Notes: generated by a model not told the origin, from the letters alone. Shown: positions 35,915 through 44,788, counted from the first letter of the stretch. The stretch is DNA of 64,000 nt from Treponema bryantii (GCF_900113965.1 NZ_FORI01000006.1:62001-126000), one strand, 5' to 3'. Numbers and translations are program-made.

Positions 35915-37804
35915 TTATTCCCATCCAAAAGTAGCAGGCGGTTTATTTGTAGCATCGAAATACAACGCATCTACGAACGGAAGTGCTGCAATCTTGTGAA
36001 CGATAGTGTCCAGTAAATCTTTTGGAAGCATTGCAAAGCGGGCTGTCATAACGTCTTCGGAAATTACAGGGCGAAGAACGAAGGTTGCGTGGTCTGCGCT
36101 GCTTGCGTATGGCAGGTCGATTGTAAGATGCTGGAAGATTTTGTCGTACCAGCCGCTTGCATGGAGCTCTGTAAGCACGATGTTGTCTACTTCGCGGAGC
36201 TGATCCAGACGGCGGCGGTCGCAGTAGCCTTCCTGAATCTTCAGGTCGCTGTCTGCAATCTTTGGATTCTGATAAAGCTTAATACAGGTACGGTTAATAT
36301 ATTTTGCAGCATTTGTAATTGTTGATGAACATTCTTCAATCTTTTCACGCTTGCCAGGGAAGTGATAGAATCCATCTCCCTCATCAGCAAAAGTAAGCAA
36401 AGCCGGGAATCTGTAAGTTCTGAAGTCTCCCTGAACACCAACCGAGCGAACCGGAAGAATACTGCGCTTAAGACTTGCAGTACAATTCTCGCAGAACATA
36501 TCAAGTTTAATTTCATCAAGTTCTTTCTGTGCAAGAGGAAGTTCTTCTTCATTCTTTGCATCTGGCTTTCCGTCGTTACAAAGAACGTTGATAGAAAGGC
36601 CTGGACCCGGGAAAGGATGACGCATTACAAGTTCATCTGAAAGTCCAAGCTTCTTACCGATTGCACGAACCTCATCTTTATAAAGATCACGGATAGGTTC
36701 AATAATCAAGCCCTTAGCAATAAGTTCCTGAATACCTGCAACACGGTTATGATGTGTTTTGATTGTGTGAGAGTTTTTTGTTCCACCCGATTCGATGATA
36801 TCCGGATAGAGAGTTCCCTGAGCGAGCAGCCAGCTGTCATCGAGATTCTGGCGGGCTGTTACTTCGTTACGAACTGTAATAAAGTTTTCACCAACTGCCA
36901 TTCGTTTTTTCTGAGGATCTGTAAGACCGGCAATTGCCTTAAGGAAGCTCTCGCTGGCATCTTCTACGATAAAGTTTGTAAAGCCGAACTTGCGGTAAGC
37001 TTCTGCAACGTTGTGGCTTTCGTTTTTGCGCATAAAGCCGTTATCAATATGAAGACCAAGAACGCGGTCCTGGCCGAGAGCTTTATTCAAAAGTGCAAAA
37101 GTGATTGTTGAATCAACTCCGCCGCTGAGGAAGAGAAGAACGTTACGTCCGTCTGCATCCTTTTTGATATTTTCAAGAATGATATTTAATACAGTGTCCT
37201 GATCCCAGTTCTTTTCCATTCCACAGAAATCTGCAAAGTTCTGGAAAATCTGATTTCCGCAAGGAGTATCTTTTACCTCGCAATGGAACTGAAGTGAAAA
37301 GCGTTTTTTAGCAAGATTCTGAGTTGCAGCAAAAGGACAGTCCTTTGTGTTGCCGACCATTTCAAAACCTTCACCCATCTGGAAAACAGTATCCTGATGG
37401 CTCATCCAAACCTGCTGGTCGCCTTCAATACCTTTGAAAAGCGGACACTTGCTGTTTGCACCGCCAACGCCATCAGCGAATCTTAATGTAGCAAAACCAA
37501 ACTCACCGACTTCACCTTTTCCAACTTTGCCGTTGTAACCAAGCTGAACGATGTAGTGACCGTAGCAGAGACCCAAAACAGGAATATCAAGATTTAAGAT
37601 TTCAGAATTGAATTCCGGGATTTTTTCATCATAAACTGAAGAAGGTCCCCCAGAAAAAACAATACCCTTCGCATTCTCAAAGGCCTCAAGGCCAGCAGAA
37701 GGAAGGGCAATTTCAGAATAATAGCCAAGCATGCGGAAACGCTTAGCAATCAAATGCGCATACTGCGAACCAAAATCTAATACAACAATCTTTTCACGTG
37801 ACAT
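35915..37804 (-). CDS. guaA: GMP synthase (glutamine-hydrolysing), long form
   Basis: Converts XMP to GMP using glutamine and ATP. The glutaminase domain has the nucleophile Cys in PVLGLCYGHY and the FHCEV His; the synthetase domain has the P-loop LFLSGGVDST and LAQGTLYPDIIESGG; the dimerisation domain has MRHPFPGPGLSI. At 629 residues it exceeds the common bacterial form (about 520) because of insertions in the C-terminal third (from about VLCNDGKPDAKNEEELPLAQ to RSILPVRSVGVQGDFRTY), as in longer, eukaryote-like GMP synthases. It ends FGWE where most end IEWE. -10 TATAAT ends six bases before the ATG, with no ribosome site. Confidence 0.95.
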   Translation of the reverse strand: MSREKIVVLDFGSQYAHLIAKRFRMLGYYSEIALPSAGLEAFENAKGIVFSGGPSSVYDEKIPEFNSEILNLDIPVLGLCYGHYIVQLGYNGKVGKGEVGEFGFATLRFADGVGGANSKCPLFKGIEGDQQVWMSHQDTVFQMGEGFEMVGNTKDCPFAATQNLAKKRFSLQFHCEVKDTPCGNQIFQNFADFCGMEKNWDQDTVLNIILENIKKDADGRNVLLFLSGGVDSTITFALLNKALGQDRVLGLHIDNGFMRKNESHNVAEAYRKFGFTNFIVEDASESFLKAIAGLTDPQKKRMAVGENFITVRNEVTARQNLDDSWLLAQGTLYPDIIESGGTKNSHTIKTHHNRVAGIQELIAKGLIIEPIRDLYKDEVRAIGKKLGLSDELVMRHPFPGPGLSINVLCNDGKPDAKNEEELPLAQKELDEIKLDMFCENCTASLKRSILPVRSVGVQGDFRTYRFPALLTFADEGDGFYHFPGKREKIEECSSTITNAAKYINRTCIKLYQNPKIADSDLKIQEGYCDRRRLDQLREVDNIVLTELHASGWYDKIFQHLTIDLPYASSADHATFVLRPVISEDVMTARFAMLPKDLLDTIVHKIAALPFVDALYFDATNKPPATFGWE

Positions 37805-37810
37805 AGACAG

Positions 37811-37816
37811 ATTATA
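37811..37816 (-). promoter_or_regulatory. -10 of guaA
   Basis: Minus-strand TATAAT then CTGTCT and ATG. No good -35 is seen. Confidence 0.45.
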
Positions 37817-37845
37817 TCGATTTTGTGCATGAATTGGAAGATGAA

Positions 37846-37898
37846 AAATGGGGCTGCACTAAGTCTTGGCATGCTGAACCTTAAGTGTGGCCCCATTT
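37846..37898 (-). terminator. Terminator of the lipoprotein gene at 37903, containing a repeat fragment
   Basis: AAATGGGG(CT)GCACTTA-type arms pair with TAAGTGTGGCCCCATTT; the loop contains GGCATGCTGAACCTT, a relative of the CTGAACTTG repeat. Confidence 0.65.
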
Positions 37899-37902
37899 AT
37901 AA

Positions 37903-39291
37903 TTAATTGTTTTGGAGACTAGACGGATCCCACGAACCAAAAATAAAGTATTCTCCAAATGCGATCTTTCCTTCTGATTTATAAACCAAGTACATTGTTT
38001 CCGGACCATTTCCATCTAACTCTGCTTTAATCATACCATTACTGTATATATATGTTCCGTTGTAAGTTCCTTCATCCACACTAGAATCATTAACAAAGTG
38101 CCATGAACACGTACATGTTCCATTGCTATTAAGAACAACTTCAATGAATTCACCATTTCGATCTCCATTTAAATATGTTCCAGCAAGGCCTAGTGCTCCT
38201 GACGTTTTGACTGCTTCCCAATTCTCAACATATGCATGTATAAGCGATTTATAGACAAAGAAATATATTGGTTGATCACGCCATTTTTCATCGAGGGTAA
38301 TTCTACAAGTATCATCTCCATCTTGTACAGGATATACTATTGCTTCTGGGGGATTATTTTCTTGAAACGACATACCGCCACTCTCACCTTGGACCAAATA
38401 ATATGCTGATTTTATAGAGCCATCAGATTCTTTTGCAGACTTAAATAAAAGTCCAAATACATTATCTCCAGGAGCTAATTCAGGATCTACACTCATAGCC
38501 CCATTTATAAAATCATCTGGAGTAGTATTTTCTATATAAGTATATTCGTCTGAAGCCGATAACGTAATAGCCGGAATATCCGCACCTCGGCCTACATCCC
38601 ATTCATAAGAAGTCTTGTAGTCGGCGCTCTTCAATTTAAACTTGAAATTTACAAACTCCATAGTTTTTCCAGGATGTTTGTTGAAGACCCAATCTTGAAC
38701 CTCACCTGTAGAATCATCTCCAAGTCTATAGGTGCAGATAGTGTCATAGGTTTCGTCTGCAGTCTTAAAGAGTAAGTCAATTACAAGATTTGGATAACCG
38801 CCAACTTTTGACTGAGTATAAGAAAATGTAGGTTTTGTAGTAAATGTAAATTTTCTTGTACCTGAGTTATATGTTGCTTTTGGAACATTTGTTACTACAG
38901 GAGAATCCAATCCTTTTACAGAAGAATTAATTTCTACAGAATCAGATTTATCCATCTTTTTCCAATTTGCATCGTAAAACTGGGCATAGTAAATATAAGT
39001 TTTATTTGCTTCAGTAAAGTAGTCTATGGCAGTATTTGCTCCTGTAGTTGCTTTTTCTGTTAAATACCAATAATCTTCATGCGTAGAACCAGGTGTTGAA
39101 CGAATAAAGTAAATAACAGAACAACCTTCCGGCGCCTGAACAGTTACCTCAATTCCATTATCAACCTGACTAGCAGAAATGTTCTTGCCGTCTCCACCGT
39201 CTCCACCATCTGCACTATTGCTACAGCCTGTAAAACTCAAACATAAAAGAGCAAGGCCTGCTGTAAATAACGTAAATAATTTTTTCATCAT
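37903..39291 (-). CDS. Hypothetical lipoprotein, 462 residues
   Basis: Signal peptide MMKKLFTLFTAGLALLCLSFTGC with lipidated Cys23, then a Gly/Asp-rich linker (SADGGDGGDGK). The rest is beta-rich without a catalytic motif I can name: a fibronectin-like first part (GIEVTVQAPEGCSVIYFIRS) and a C-terminal module (GLAGTYLNGDRNGEFIEVVLNSNGT) with a repeated GTY pattern, similar in style to the neighbouring lipoprotein. The ribosome site GGAGGAG is strong. It is 36 bases after the lipoprotein gene upstream and ends in its own terminator, so the two are likely co-transcribed surface or periplasmic proteins. Confidence 0.8.
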   Translation of the reverse strand: MMKKLFTLFTAGLALLCLSFTGCSNSADGGDGGDGKNISASQVDNGIEVTVQAPEGCSVIYFIRSTPGSTHEDYWYLTEKATTGANTAIDYFTEANKTYIYYAQFYDANWKKMDKSDSVEINSSVKGLDSPVVTNVPKATYNSGTRKFTFTTKPTFSYTQSKVGGYPNLVIDLLFKTADETYDTICTYRLGDDSTGEVQDWVFNKHPGKTMEFVNFKFKLKSADYKTSYEWDVGRGADIPAITLSASDEYTYIENTTPDDFINGAMSVDPELAPGDNVFGLLFKSAKESDGSIKSAYYLVQGESGGMSFQENNPPEAIVYPVQDGDDTCRITLDEKWRDQPIYFFVYKSLIHAYVENWEAVKTSGALGLAGTYLNGDRNGEFIEVVLNSNGTCTCSWHFVNDSSVDEGTYNGTYIYSNGMIKAELDGNGPETMYLVYKSEGKIAFGEYFIFGSWDPSSLQNN

Positions 39292-39327
39292 CTCCTCCTA
39301 AAATCTATATACAAAAAATTGTCTTAA

Positions 39328-40098
39328 TTATTGTGGATATACTCTTTCGGAATTAACAGTAGCGCCCCAACTCTTTGTAACCGGAAGAATTCCACCAGAA
39401 ATTGTTATATCCTGTTTATGAGAACAATCCTCAAGCGCTGTACCTGCTGCATTCATCATTTTATTGACAGTAACACTAATAGTTCCATCTGCTGCAGGAT
39501 TACCTGTATAAGTTCCACGGGCAACTATACTGCTAAATACAGTTTCATGGTGATTTGTTTGATTATTAAAATCATCTATTTCTTCGTAAATGCTAAATGT
39601 ATTATCTGAATAGAAAGCAACATTATCTCTTGTTTCCCTGGCACCGCTTTCATAATAAAAATATACAGCAACAGTTGAAACAGAATGAACAAACTCACCA
39701 AGTCCCTCTAAAACAAATTTGCCATCAGAAATATCTATATCAAATTGATAATCTGTATAATCCTGATCATCAGCTTGTGTAGATTTAACTGTCAATGTAA
39801 GTTTTCCGTCTTGAGCAGGCCTTCCTTCAAAAGTGCCAGAGGACATGGTATCGCCATCCATTTTACAAGAGTATGTGCCATCCTTAAGAAAGTTAAAAAC
39901 TGTTGTTCTTACTGCATTTCCACTACTTGTATTATGACCAGAAATACTAGTATAGGTGACGTCTTCATTCTGAGCAGATGGCTCTTCCTGCGGAGACTCC
40001 GGCGCTGCAGAATTTTTACAGCCAACTACGAGAAAAGATAAAACTAAAAGGGGAATAAAAACTTTTTGTGATAAGAGTTTGAATGATTTTCTAAGCAT
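39328..40098 (-). CDS. Hypothetical lipoprotein with two similar modules
   Basis: A 256-residue protein with signal peptide ending LSFLVVGC (lipidated Cys27) and an acidic Pro-rich linker. Two modules of about 90 residues share a pattern: F..DGTYSCKMDG...SGTFEGRPAQDGKLTLTVKS in the first and FYSDNTFSIYEEI...RGTYTGNPAADGTISVTVNK in the second. The fold is probably a small beta-barrel or sandwich. Function unknown. The ribosome site GGAGGAT lies upstream. It leads a two-gene lipoprotein operon. Confidence 0.8.
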   Translation of the reverse strand: MLRKSFKLLSQKVFIPLLVLSFLVVGCKNSAAPESPQEEPSAQNEDVTYTSISGHNTSSGNAVRTTVFNFLKDGTYSCKMDGDTMSSGTFEGRPAQDGKLTLTVKSTQADDQDYTDYQFDIDISDGKFVLEGLGEFVHSVSTVAVYFYYESGARETRDNVAFYSDNTFSIYEEIDDFNNQTNHHETVFSSIVARGTYTGNPAADGTISVTVNKMMNAAGTALEDCSHKQDITISGGILPVTKSWGATVNSERVYPQ

Positions 40099-40202
40099 AG
40101 AATCATCCTCCTTATCAAGTTTAGGTATGTTATTAAAGATTAAAGGATGTAAATGAATCTGTCAAAAAACATTTTGTTATAGTTTTTCTGGTAACAGGTA
40201 GC

Positions 40203-40295
40203 TTAAGACAAATTATACAGAGCCAATTCCGGATACAAGCCCTGGATTAATCTGAAATGACCATCCTGAGTCCAAACGGGTACATCATACTTCAT
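40203..40295 (-). pseudogene. PIN-domain (VapC-like) toxin 3' remnant, copy 2
   Basis: Minus-strand frame MKYDVPVWTQDGHFRLIQGL then YPELALYNLS and stop. In the same frame, upstream codons read SILAALTDVMIAFCA, giving D-x-x-I-A followed by T-x-D-x-H-F, the order of the two C-terminal PIN motifs. The frame is closed a little further upstream inside the GNAT gene, so only the toxin's tail is left. No antitoxin is seen. See copy 1 at 31883. Confidence 0.6.
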
Positions 40296-40321
40296 GGCAC
40301 AAAAAGCAATCATAACATCTG

Positions 40322-40891
40322 TTAGAGCTGCGAGAATGGAATTAATGATTTTTGCGGAGTAATATGTTCTCCAATCATTTTCTCCATATAGATGAGGTTA
40401 TACCAGCGGTTAAACTTATATCCGCATTTAGTGAAGTTAGCAATTTTCTTATAACCCACTGCTGCGTGAAAGTGTTCGCTGTCTCTTGTGAGATATGGAT
40501 CTTCATCTAAGCCGTCTGTAAGGTCTGCAATTCCAGCATAAAGATTTGTAACATTCTGACGGGCAAGATATTCTTCGAGTTTTGAATAAAGCAGCTTTCC
40601 AAGTCCCATGCGGTGGCAGTCTTTATCAATATAAATTGAAGTTTCTACAACCCAGTCATAAGCGGCTCTTGGGCTGAAGCGGCCTGCATAAACGTAGCCT
40701 GCAATTTTGCCGTCGACTTCTGCAATAAGATATGGATAGCTTTCGAGGGTAGTGCAGATTCGTCTTTCAAACTCTTCAACAGAAGGAACTTTATATTCAA
40801 AAGTTATGGCTGTGTTTTCAACGTAATAGGAATAAATATTAAGTAATGCTGCTGCATCTTCTTTTTTTGCGATTCTGATTTTAATGTCCAT
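40322..40891 (-). CDS. GNAT N-acetyltransferase (phosphinothricin acetyltransferase-like)
   Basis: A 189-residue acetyl-CoA-dependent acyltransferase. MDIKIRIAKKEDAAALLNIY, ENTAITFEYKVPS, the acetyl-CoA loop CHRMGLGKLLYSKLE and the final GYKKIANFTKCGYKFNRWYN are the layout of the Pat/Bar subfamily. Its real substrate is unknown. GGAT precedes the chosen ATG; a longer frame overlaps YihY and is not needed. The last dozen residues (TPQKSLIPFSQL) overlap the reading frame of the PIN remnant, so its C-terminus may have been altered by that event. It follows yihY by 16 bases. Confidence 0.88.
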   Translation of the reverse strand: MDIKIRIAKKEDAAALLNIYSYYVENTAITFEYKVPSVEEFERRICTTLESYPYLIAEVDGKIAGYVYAGRFSPRAAYDWVVETSIYIDKDCHRMGLGKLLYSKLEEYLARQNVTNLYAGIADLTDGLDEDPYLTRDSEHFHAAVGYKKIANFTKCGYKFNRWYNLIYMEKMIGEHITPQKSLIPFSQL

Positions 40892-40907
40892 TTTTAATAT
40901 CCTTTTT

Positions 40908-42197
40908 TTATTCTTCGTCACCGTTGTAGGCAGTGGCAGTGTATTCAGAGATTTTAGAAATTGCTTTGCGGGCCGCATGATGGCTCTTTTCAATAATCTG
41001 CATAAACTCTTCGGATGTAAAACTGATAAGCTCGCAGTCTGCAAGGGCAGTAGCGGTGCACTGATAATTCTGATTTAAGATGCACTGAACGTCTCCAAGA
41101 AAGCTTCCCTGAGAGCGCAGTGTAAAACCTTTATCAGAGGCTTCTGAGACAGCACCTTTTTTAATAAAGTAAACGAAAGAAACTTTCTGATCGCTGGTAT
41201 AAAGTACCTGTCCGGTCTTAAGGTAAACTGTGTTCATTTCAGTCTGGATTTCAGACGGATTGATGAAGAGGAATCGGCGCAGGTAGTTTCCAACTCCCTT
41301 TGAATCATAGCCAGGCAGCTGGTAGATTTCTGAACGCAGAAGAGTTTCAAAAAACTGAGAAACATAAATCATCTGAGCGCAGAAAAGGAAGAGAATAAAG
41401 AAGATATAAACCTTCATCATCAAAAGTACCAGCGAACTGATTGTTCCGTAAACAGCGTTGTAGTTTGTAACATTCATAAAAAGATTGATGAAGAATGATA
41501 CAACGAAAAAGCTTACAGTGCTCAGCAGTGCATAAAAAATACAGCGGCGGAGCAGAGGCTTTGTTCCAGAAATAACTCTATAAGCAATAACTGTACTTAC
41601 AAAAAGAACGAAATACAGAATGAGAATACCAATATTGTGAGAGCTCTGTTTTACCAGAATAGGGAAGTTAGAGAGAATTGTCTGGAAAAACGGCATTGAA
41701 AGAATCTGAGTAAATGCAAAGGCTGCAATAAGAATGACTGCGATAATCAGAGTGATTGAAAATTCAATGATAAAAGTAAGCAGCTGATTAAACCATGATT
41801 TGCGTTTGCTGACCGAACGGAAAACCTTGTTCATTGCAATGATGATGGAATTAAAGAGCTTGCGTGCCATCCAGATTACCCAGACAGCAAGGAAAATATT
41901 AAAAGATTTTACAGAACGAATCTGCATCAGTTTATCGAGCAGCGGCATGATGTTTACAATGTTCTGAATCTCTTTTGCAAAGTTTATGATGAAGTTATAG
42001 ATATTCGGATAAATCTGAATGATTCCAACAAGGACTGTAAAAATAATCAGTGTGATTGGAATGAAGGAAAAGATAAAACCAAACGAACAGGCTGCGGCAC
42101 TTTCCCACAAGGCATTTTTCGTAAAGTTGGAAATTGTCAGGTATAAGATTTGTGAGAATCTGGTAATTATTTTTTTAAGATATGTTTTCAGATTCAT
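40908..42197 (-). CDS. YihY/UPF0761 membrane protein fused to a cyclic-nucleotide-binding domain
   Basis: A 429-residue protein. Residues about 25-285 carry six hydrophobic helices of the YihY (virulence factor BrkB) family: SFIPITLIIFTVLVGI, NKVFRSVSKRKSW, the region SMPFFQTIL. From about 310 on there is a CRP-like cNMP-binding fold (YLKTGQVLYTSDQKVSFVYF, IKKGAVSEA, GSFLGDVQCI, ALADCELISFTSEEFMQI). The usual phosphate-binding GE...R motif is weak (GSFLGDVQC, then YQCTATALA), so nucleotide binding is uncertain. A class III cyclase is encoded at the end of this window. Repeat copies fill the upstream gap. Confidence 0.85.
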   Translation of the reverse strand: MNLKTYLKKIITRFSQILYLTISNFTKNALWESAAACSFGFIFSFIPITLIIFTVLVGIIQIYPNIYNFIINFAKEIQNIVNIMPLLDKLMQIRSVKSFNIFLAVWVIWMARKLFNSIIIAMNKVFRSVSKRKSWFNQLLTFIIEFSITLIIAVILIAAFAFTQILSMPFFQTILSNFPILVKQSSHNIGILILYFVLFVSTVIAYRVISGTKPLLRRCIFYALLSTVSFFVVSFFINLFMNVTNYNAVYGTISSLVLLMMKVYIFFILFLFCAQMIYVSQFFETLLRSEIYQLPGYDSKGVGNYLRRFLFINPSEIQTEMNTVYLKTGQVLYTSDQKVSFVYFIKKGAVSEASDKGFTLRSQGSFLGDVQCILNQNYQCTATALADCELISFTSEEFMQIIEKSHHAARKAISKISEYTATAYNGDEE

Positions 42198-42217
42198 TCG
42201 ATATTACCGGTGGAATT

Positions 42218-42315
42218 ACGGTGGTTGAGTAGGCCGAAGGCCGTATCGAAACCACCGTATAATACACACTGGTGATTTCGATACGGTTTCTTAAGAAACC
42301 TGCTCAATCACCGGT
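42218..42315. repeat. Two oppositely oriented dispersed repeats between asnS and yihY
   Basis: ACGGTGGTTGAGTAGG-ccgaagg-CCGTATCGAAACCACCGT (42218-42258) is a near-perfect palindromic unit. A second copy, ACTGGTGATTTCGATACGG...CTGCTCAATCACCGGT (42268-42316), lies inverted beside it. Together they can form two large hairpins in the transcript. Confidence 0.8.
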
Positions 42316-42329
42316 GTGGTCAAAAAATA

Positions 42330-43790
42330 TTAGAAGTCTGCCAGCTTTGGAGCGCGTGGGTAAGGGATTACATCGCGGATGTTTTCCATACCTGTTACGT
42401 AGCGCAGAAGGCGTTCGAAACCGAGACCGAAGCCTGAGTGTGGAACTGTACCGAACTTGCGGAGATCAAGGTACCAGTCGTAAATAGACTCGTCCATTCC
42501 GCGGCGTTCGATTTCTGCCTTAAGTTTTCCGTAATCTTCTTCACGTTCAGAACCACCGATAAGTTCGCCGATTCCAGGTACAAGAACGTCTACAGCTTTT
42601 ACAGTTTTGCCGTCGTCATTCTGTTTCATATAGAAAGACTTGATTTCCTTTGGATAGTTGAAAACCATAACAGGGCCGTTGTAAATCTTTTCTGTAAGAT
42701 AGCGCTCGTGCTCTGTTGCAATGTCGCAGCCCCAGTAAGGCTTGAACTCAAACTTAGCACCATTTGCAGCTGCCTTTTCAAGATCTTCAATTGCCTGTGT
42801 ATAGCTGATTCTTGTGAACTTAGCCTTAGCAACCTTTTCGAGGCTTTCGATAAGGCCTGGCTGAATTCTCTTGTCAAAGAAAGCAAGGTCTTCGCGGCAC
42901 TTTGTGAGAGCCCAGTTCAAAAGATATTTTACAAAGTCTTCCTGAATGTCCATGTCGTCGTCGAGATCGAAGAAAGCCATTTCCGGTTCAATCATCCAGA
43001 ACTCAGCGAGGTGACGTGGAGTGTTAGAGTTCTCTGCACGGAAAGTAGGTCCGAATGTATAAACGCGGCTCAATGCTGTAGCAAGAGTTTCTGCTTCAAG
43101 CTGACCAGATACAGTGAGGGAAGCCTTCTTTCCAAAGAAGTCCTTGCTGTAGTCGATGATCTTGTGAGCGTCTTCAATCTTCATTCCGCCCTGTCCGGCT
43201 TTAACACCCATCTCAGCAATCTTTTCAAGGCTGAGAGTTGTTACCTGGAACATTTCTCCTGCACCTTCACAGTCAGAGCAGGTAATTTCCGGTGCGTTGA
43301 TGTACTGGAAGCCTCTCTCCTGGAAGAATGAGTGAACGGCAAAAGCCATCTGGTTACGCATACGGTAAACAGCACCGAAGGTGTTTGTGCGAGCACGAAG
43401 GTGAGCGTTGTCGCGGAGATATTCCATAGACATCTTGTTCTTCTGCAATGGATATTCATCAGGATTAGCCTGACCGAGACACTTGAGGCTTTCGAGAGTT
43501 ACTTCTACAGCCTGTCCGCTTGCAGGGCTTTCAATCAAAAGACCTTCTGCGCGTACACTTGCTCCAGTGTTGAGCTTTTTGAGTTCTTCTTCAATTTCAT
43601 TTACATTTGCATTATTAGAAGGATTATTGCGGTCAAAGGTGAGCTGGATATTAGCGAAACAACTTCCATCGTTCACCTGAATAAAAACAAGACCCTTTGA
43701 GTCGCGAACTGTGCGAACCCAACCACATACTGTAACTTTACGGCCATCTGGAGCCGAAGCCAGTAAATCTTTAATTAATACTGGTACCAT
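42330..43790 (-). CDS. asnS: Asparaginyl-tRNA synthetase
   Basis: Charges tRNA-Asn with asparagine. The 486-residue class II synthetase has an OB-fold anticodon domain (KVTVCGWVRTVRDSKGLVFIQVNDGS) and the catalytic core: motif 2 around FRAENSNTPRHLAEFWMIEPE and motif 3 GFGLGFERLLRYVTG. FAEFWM-type HLAEFWMIEPEMAF identifies AsnRS rather than AspRS. The start MVPVLIKDLLAS follows TTTGGAGGATTTATTT. A longer frame upstream (MVIFIPHLHYW...) overlaps the leader and is not supported. Confidence 0.96.
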   Translation of the reverse strand: MVPVLIKDLLASAPDGRKVTVCGWVRTVRDSKGLVFIQVNDGSCFANIQLTFDRNNPSNNANVNEIEEELKKLNTGASVRAEGLLIESPASGQAVEVTLESLKCLGQANPDEYPLQKNKMSMEYLRDNAHLRARTNTFGAVYRMRNQMAFAVHSFFQERGFQYINAPEITCSDCEGAGEMFQVTTLSLEKIAEMGVKAGQGGMKIEDAHKIIDYSKDFFGKKASLTVSGQLEAETLATALSRVYTFGPTFRAENSNTPRHLAEFWMIEPEMAFFDLDDDMDIQEDFVKYLLNWALTKCREDLAFFDKRIQPGLIESLEKVAKAKFTRISYTQAIEDLEKAAANGAKFEFKPYWGCDIATEHERYLTEKIYNGPVMVFNYPKEIKSFYMKQNDDGKTVKAVDVLVPGIGELIGGSEREEDYGKLKAEIERRGMDESIYDWYLDLRKFGTVPHSGFGLGFERLLRYVTGMENIRDVIPYPRAPKLADF

Positions 43791-43900
43791 AAATAAATCC
43801 TCCAAACCTCCGCTGTTTTGCGGAAGTTTCCAATAATGTAAATGTGGAATAAATATTACCACTTTTTATGGTTTGTTACAATTAGAGTGATTTTCGGGTT

Positions 43901-43929
43901 AAATAAGAAATCCCCGGTTGTCCGGGGAT
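43901..43929 (-). terminator. Terminator of the sigma factor gene
   Basis: ATCCCCGG-TTGT-CCGGGGAT, with a T-rich run (TTTCTTATTT) on the minus strand. Confidence 0.75.
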
Positions 43930-43948
43930 CCTCTTTTTGATTTGGTAT

Positions 43949-44788
43949 TTATGCTACGTATGCTTCAAGTCTGCGTGCACGGGTCGGGTGCTGCAGGCGA
44001 ACAATTGCGTGTTTTTCAATCTGGCGGATGCGCTCTTTTGTGAGAGAGCATTCTTCACCAACTTCTTTAAGAGACATTGGCTTTGCACCGTTAAGTCCGT
44101 AGCGCATGCGGATAACACGAGCTTCGTTAGGGCGGAGTGTATCGATTACGCCGTCAATGTCATCATGCATAGACTTTTCGATAGCCTTTTCTTCTGGGCG
44201 GTCATAAGCGTTGTCTTCAAAGAAGTCTCCAACTTTAGAGTGACCAGAATCAGAATCATTAACTTCTGCATCAAGGCTGATCATTTCGCGGCTGATGTTA
44301 ATCATATCGCGAACGTGTGAAGCATCCATGTTGAGCATTGCACCAATCTCTTCGTATTCCTGCTGTTCTGTTTTCTTAGTTCCAACAACCTTGCGTGCAT
44401 GTTCAATCTGAACAAGTTCATTAGCGCGGTTGAGTGGAAGGCGGATAGCACGGCTCTTTTCGCAGATAGCCTTAAGAATGCTCTGGCGAATCCACCATAC
44501 AGCATAAGAAATAAAGTGATATCCCTTAGAAGCGTCAAATTTATCTACGGCAGTAAGGAGACCAAGGTTTCCTTCGCTGATTAAGTCTGTAAGATCAAGA
44601 CCATGATTCTGATATTTCTTTGCAACATTAACTACAAAGCGGAGATTAGAATTAACAAGCTTGTTCTTTGCAGCAGCATCACCAGCCTGGGCTTTCTGTG
44701 CAAGTTCAACTTCTTCTTCATGAGAAATCATAGGAATCTTGTTGATTTCTTTAAGATACATAGCAAGAATGTTTTCGTCTTGTGTCAT
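43949..44788 (-). CDS. RNA polymerase sigma-70 family factor, short (group 2-like)
   Basis: A 279-residue sigma factor with regions 1.2 (ENILAMYLKEINKIPMISHEEE), 2 (NLRFVVNVAKKYQNHGLDLTDLISEGNLGLL, then KGYHFISYAVWWIRQSI), 3 (LPLNRANEL) and 4 (VIRMRYGLNG, SLKEVGEECSLTKERIRQIEKHA). It lacks region 1.1 and the non-conserved insert of the housekeeping RpoD, so it fits an alternative group 2 factor. Region 2.4 (AVWWIRQSI) predicts recognition of housekeeping-type -10 elements. The ribosome site GGAGATAATGCC precedes ATG. Confidence 0.92.
   Translation of the reverse strand: MTQDENILAMYLKEINKIPMISHEEEVELAQKAQAGDAAAKNKLVNSNLRFVVNVAKKYQNHGLDLTDLISEGNLGLLTAVDKFDASKGYHFISYAVWWIRQSILKAICEKSRAIRLPLNRANELVQIEHARKVVGTKKTEQQEYEEIGAMLNMDASHVRDMINISREMISLDAEVNDSDSGHSKVGDFFEDNAYDRPEEKAIEKSMHDDIDGVIDTLRPNEARVIRMRYGLNGAKPMSLKEVGEECSLTKERIRQIEKHAIVRLQHPTRARRLEAYVA

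Noticed and set aside
42438-43331. Long plus-strand open frame (297 codons) opposite asnS
   Set aside because: It mirrors asnS, has no ribosome site or family features, and is Cys/Phe/Leu-rich as expected from the reverse complement of a biased gene.
43791-43862. Possible leader peptide or T-box upstream of asnS (frame MVIFIPHLHYW...)
   Set aside because: No T-box core, specifier stem or terminator-antiterminator pair is seen, the peptide has a single Asn, and the real asnS start has a strong GGAGG site.
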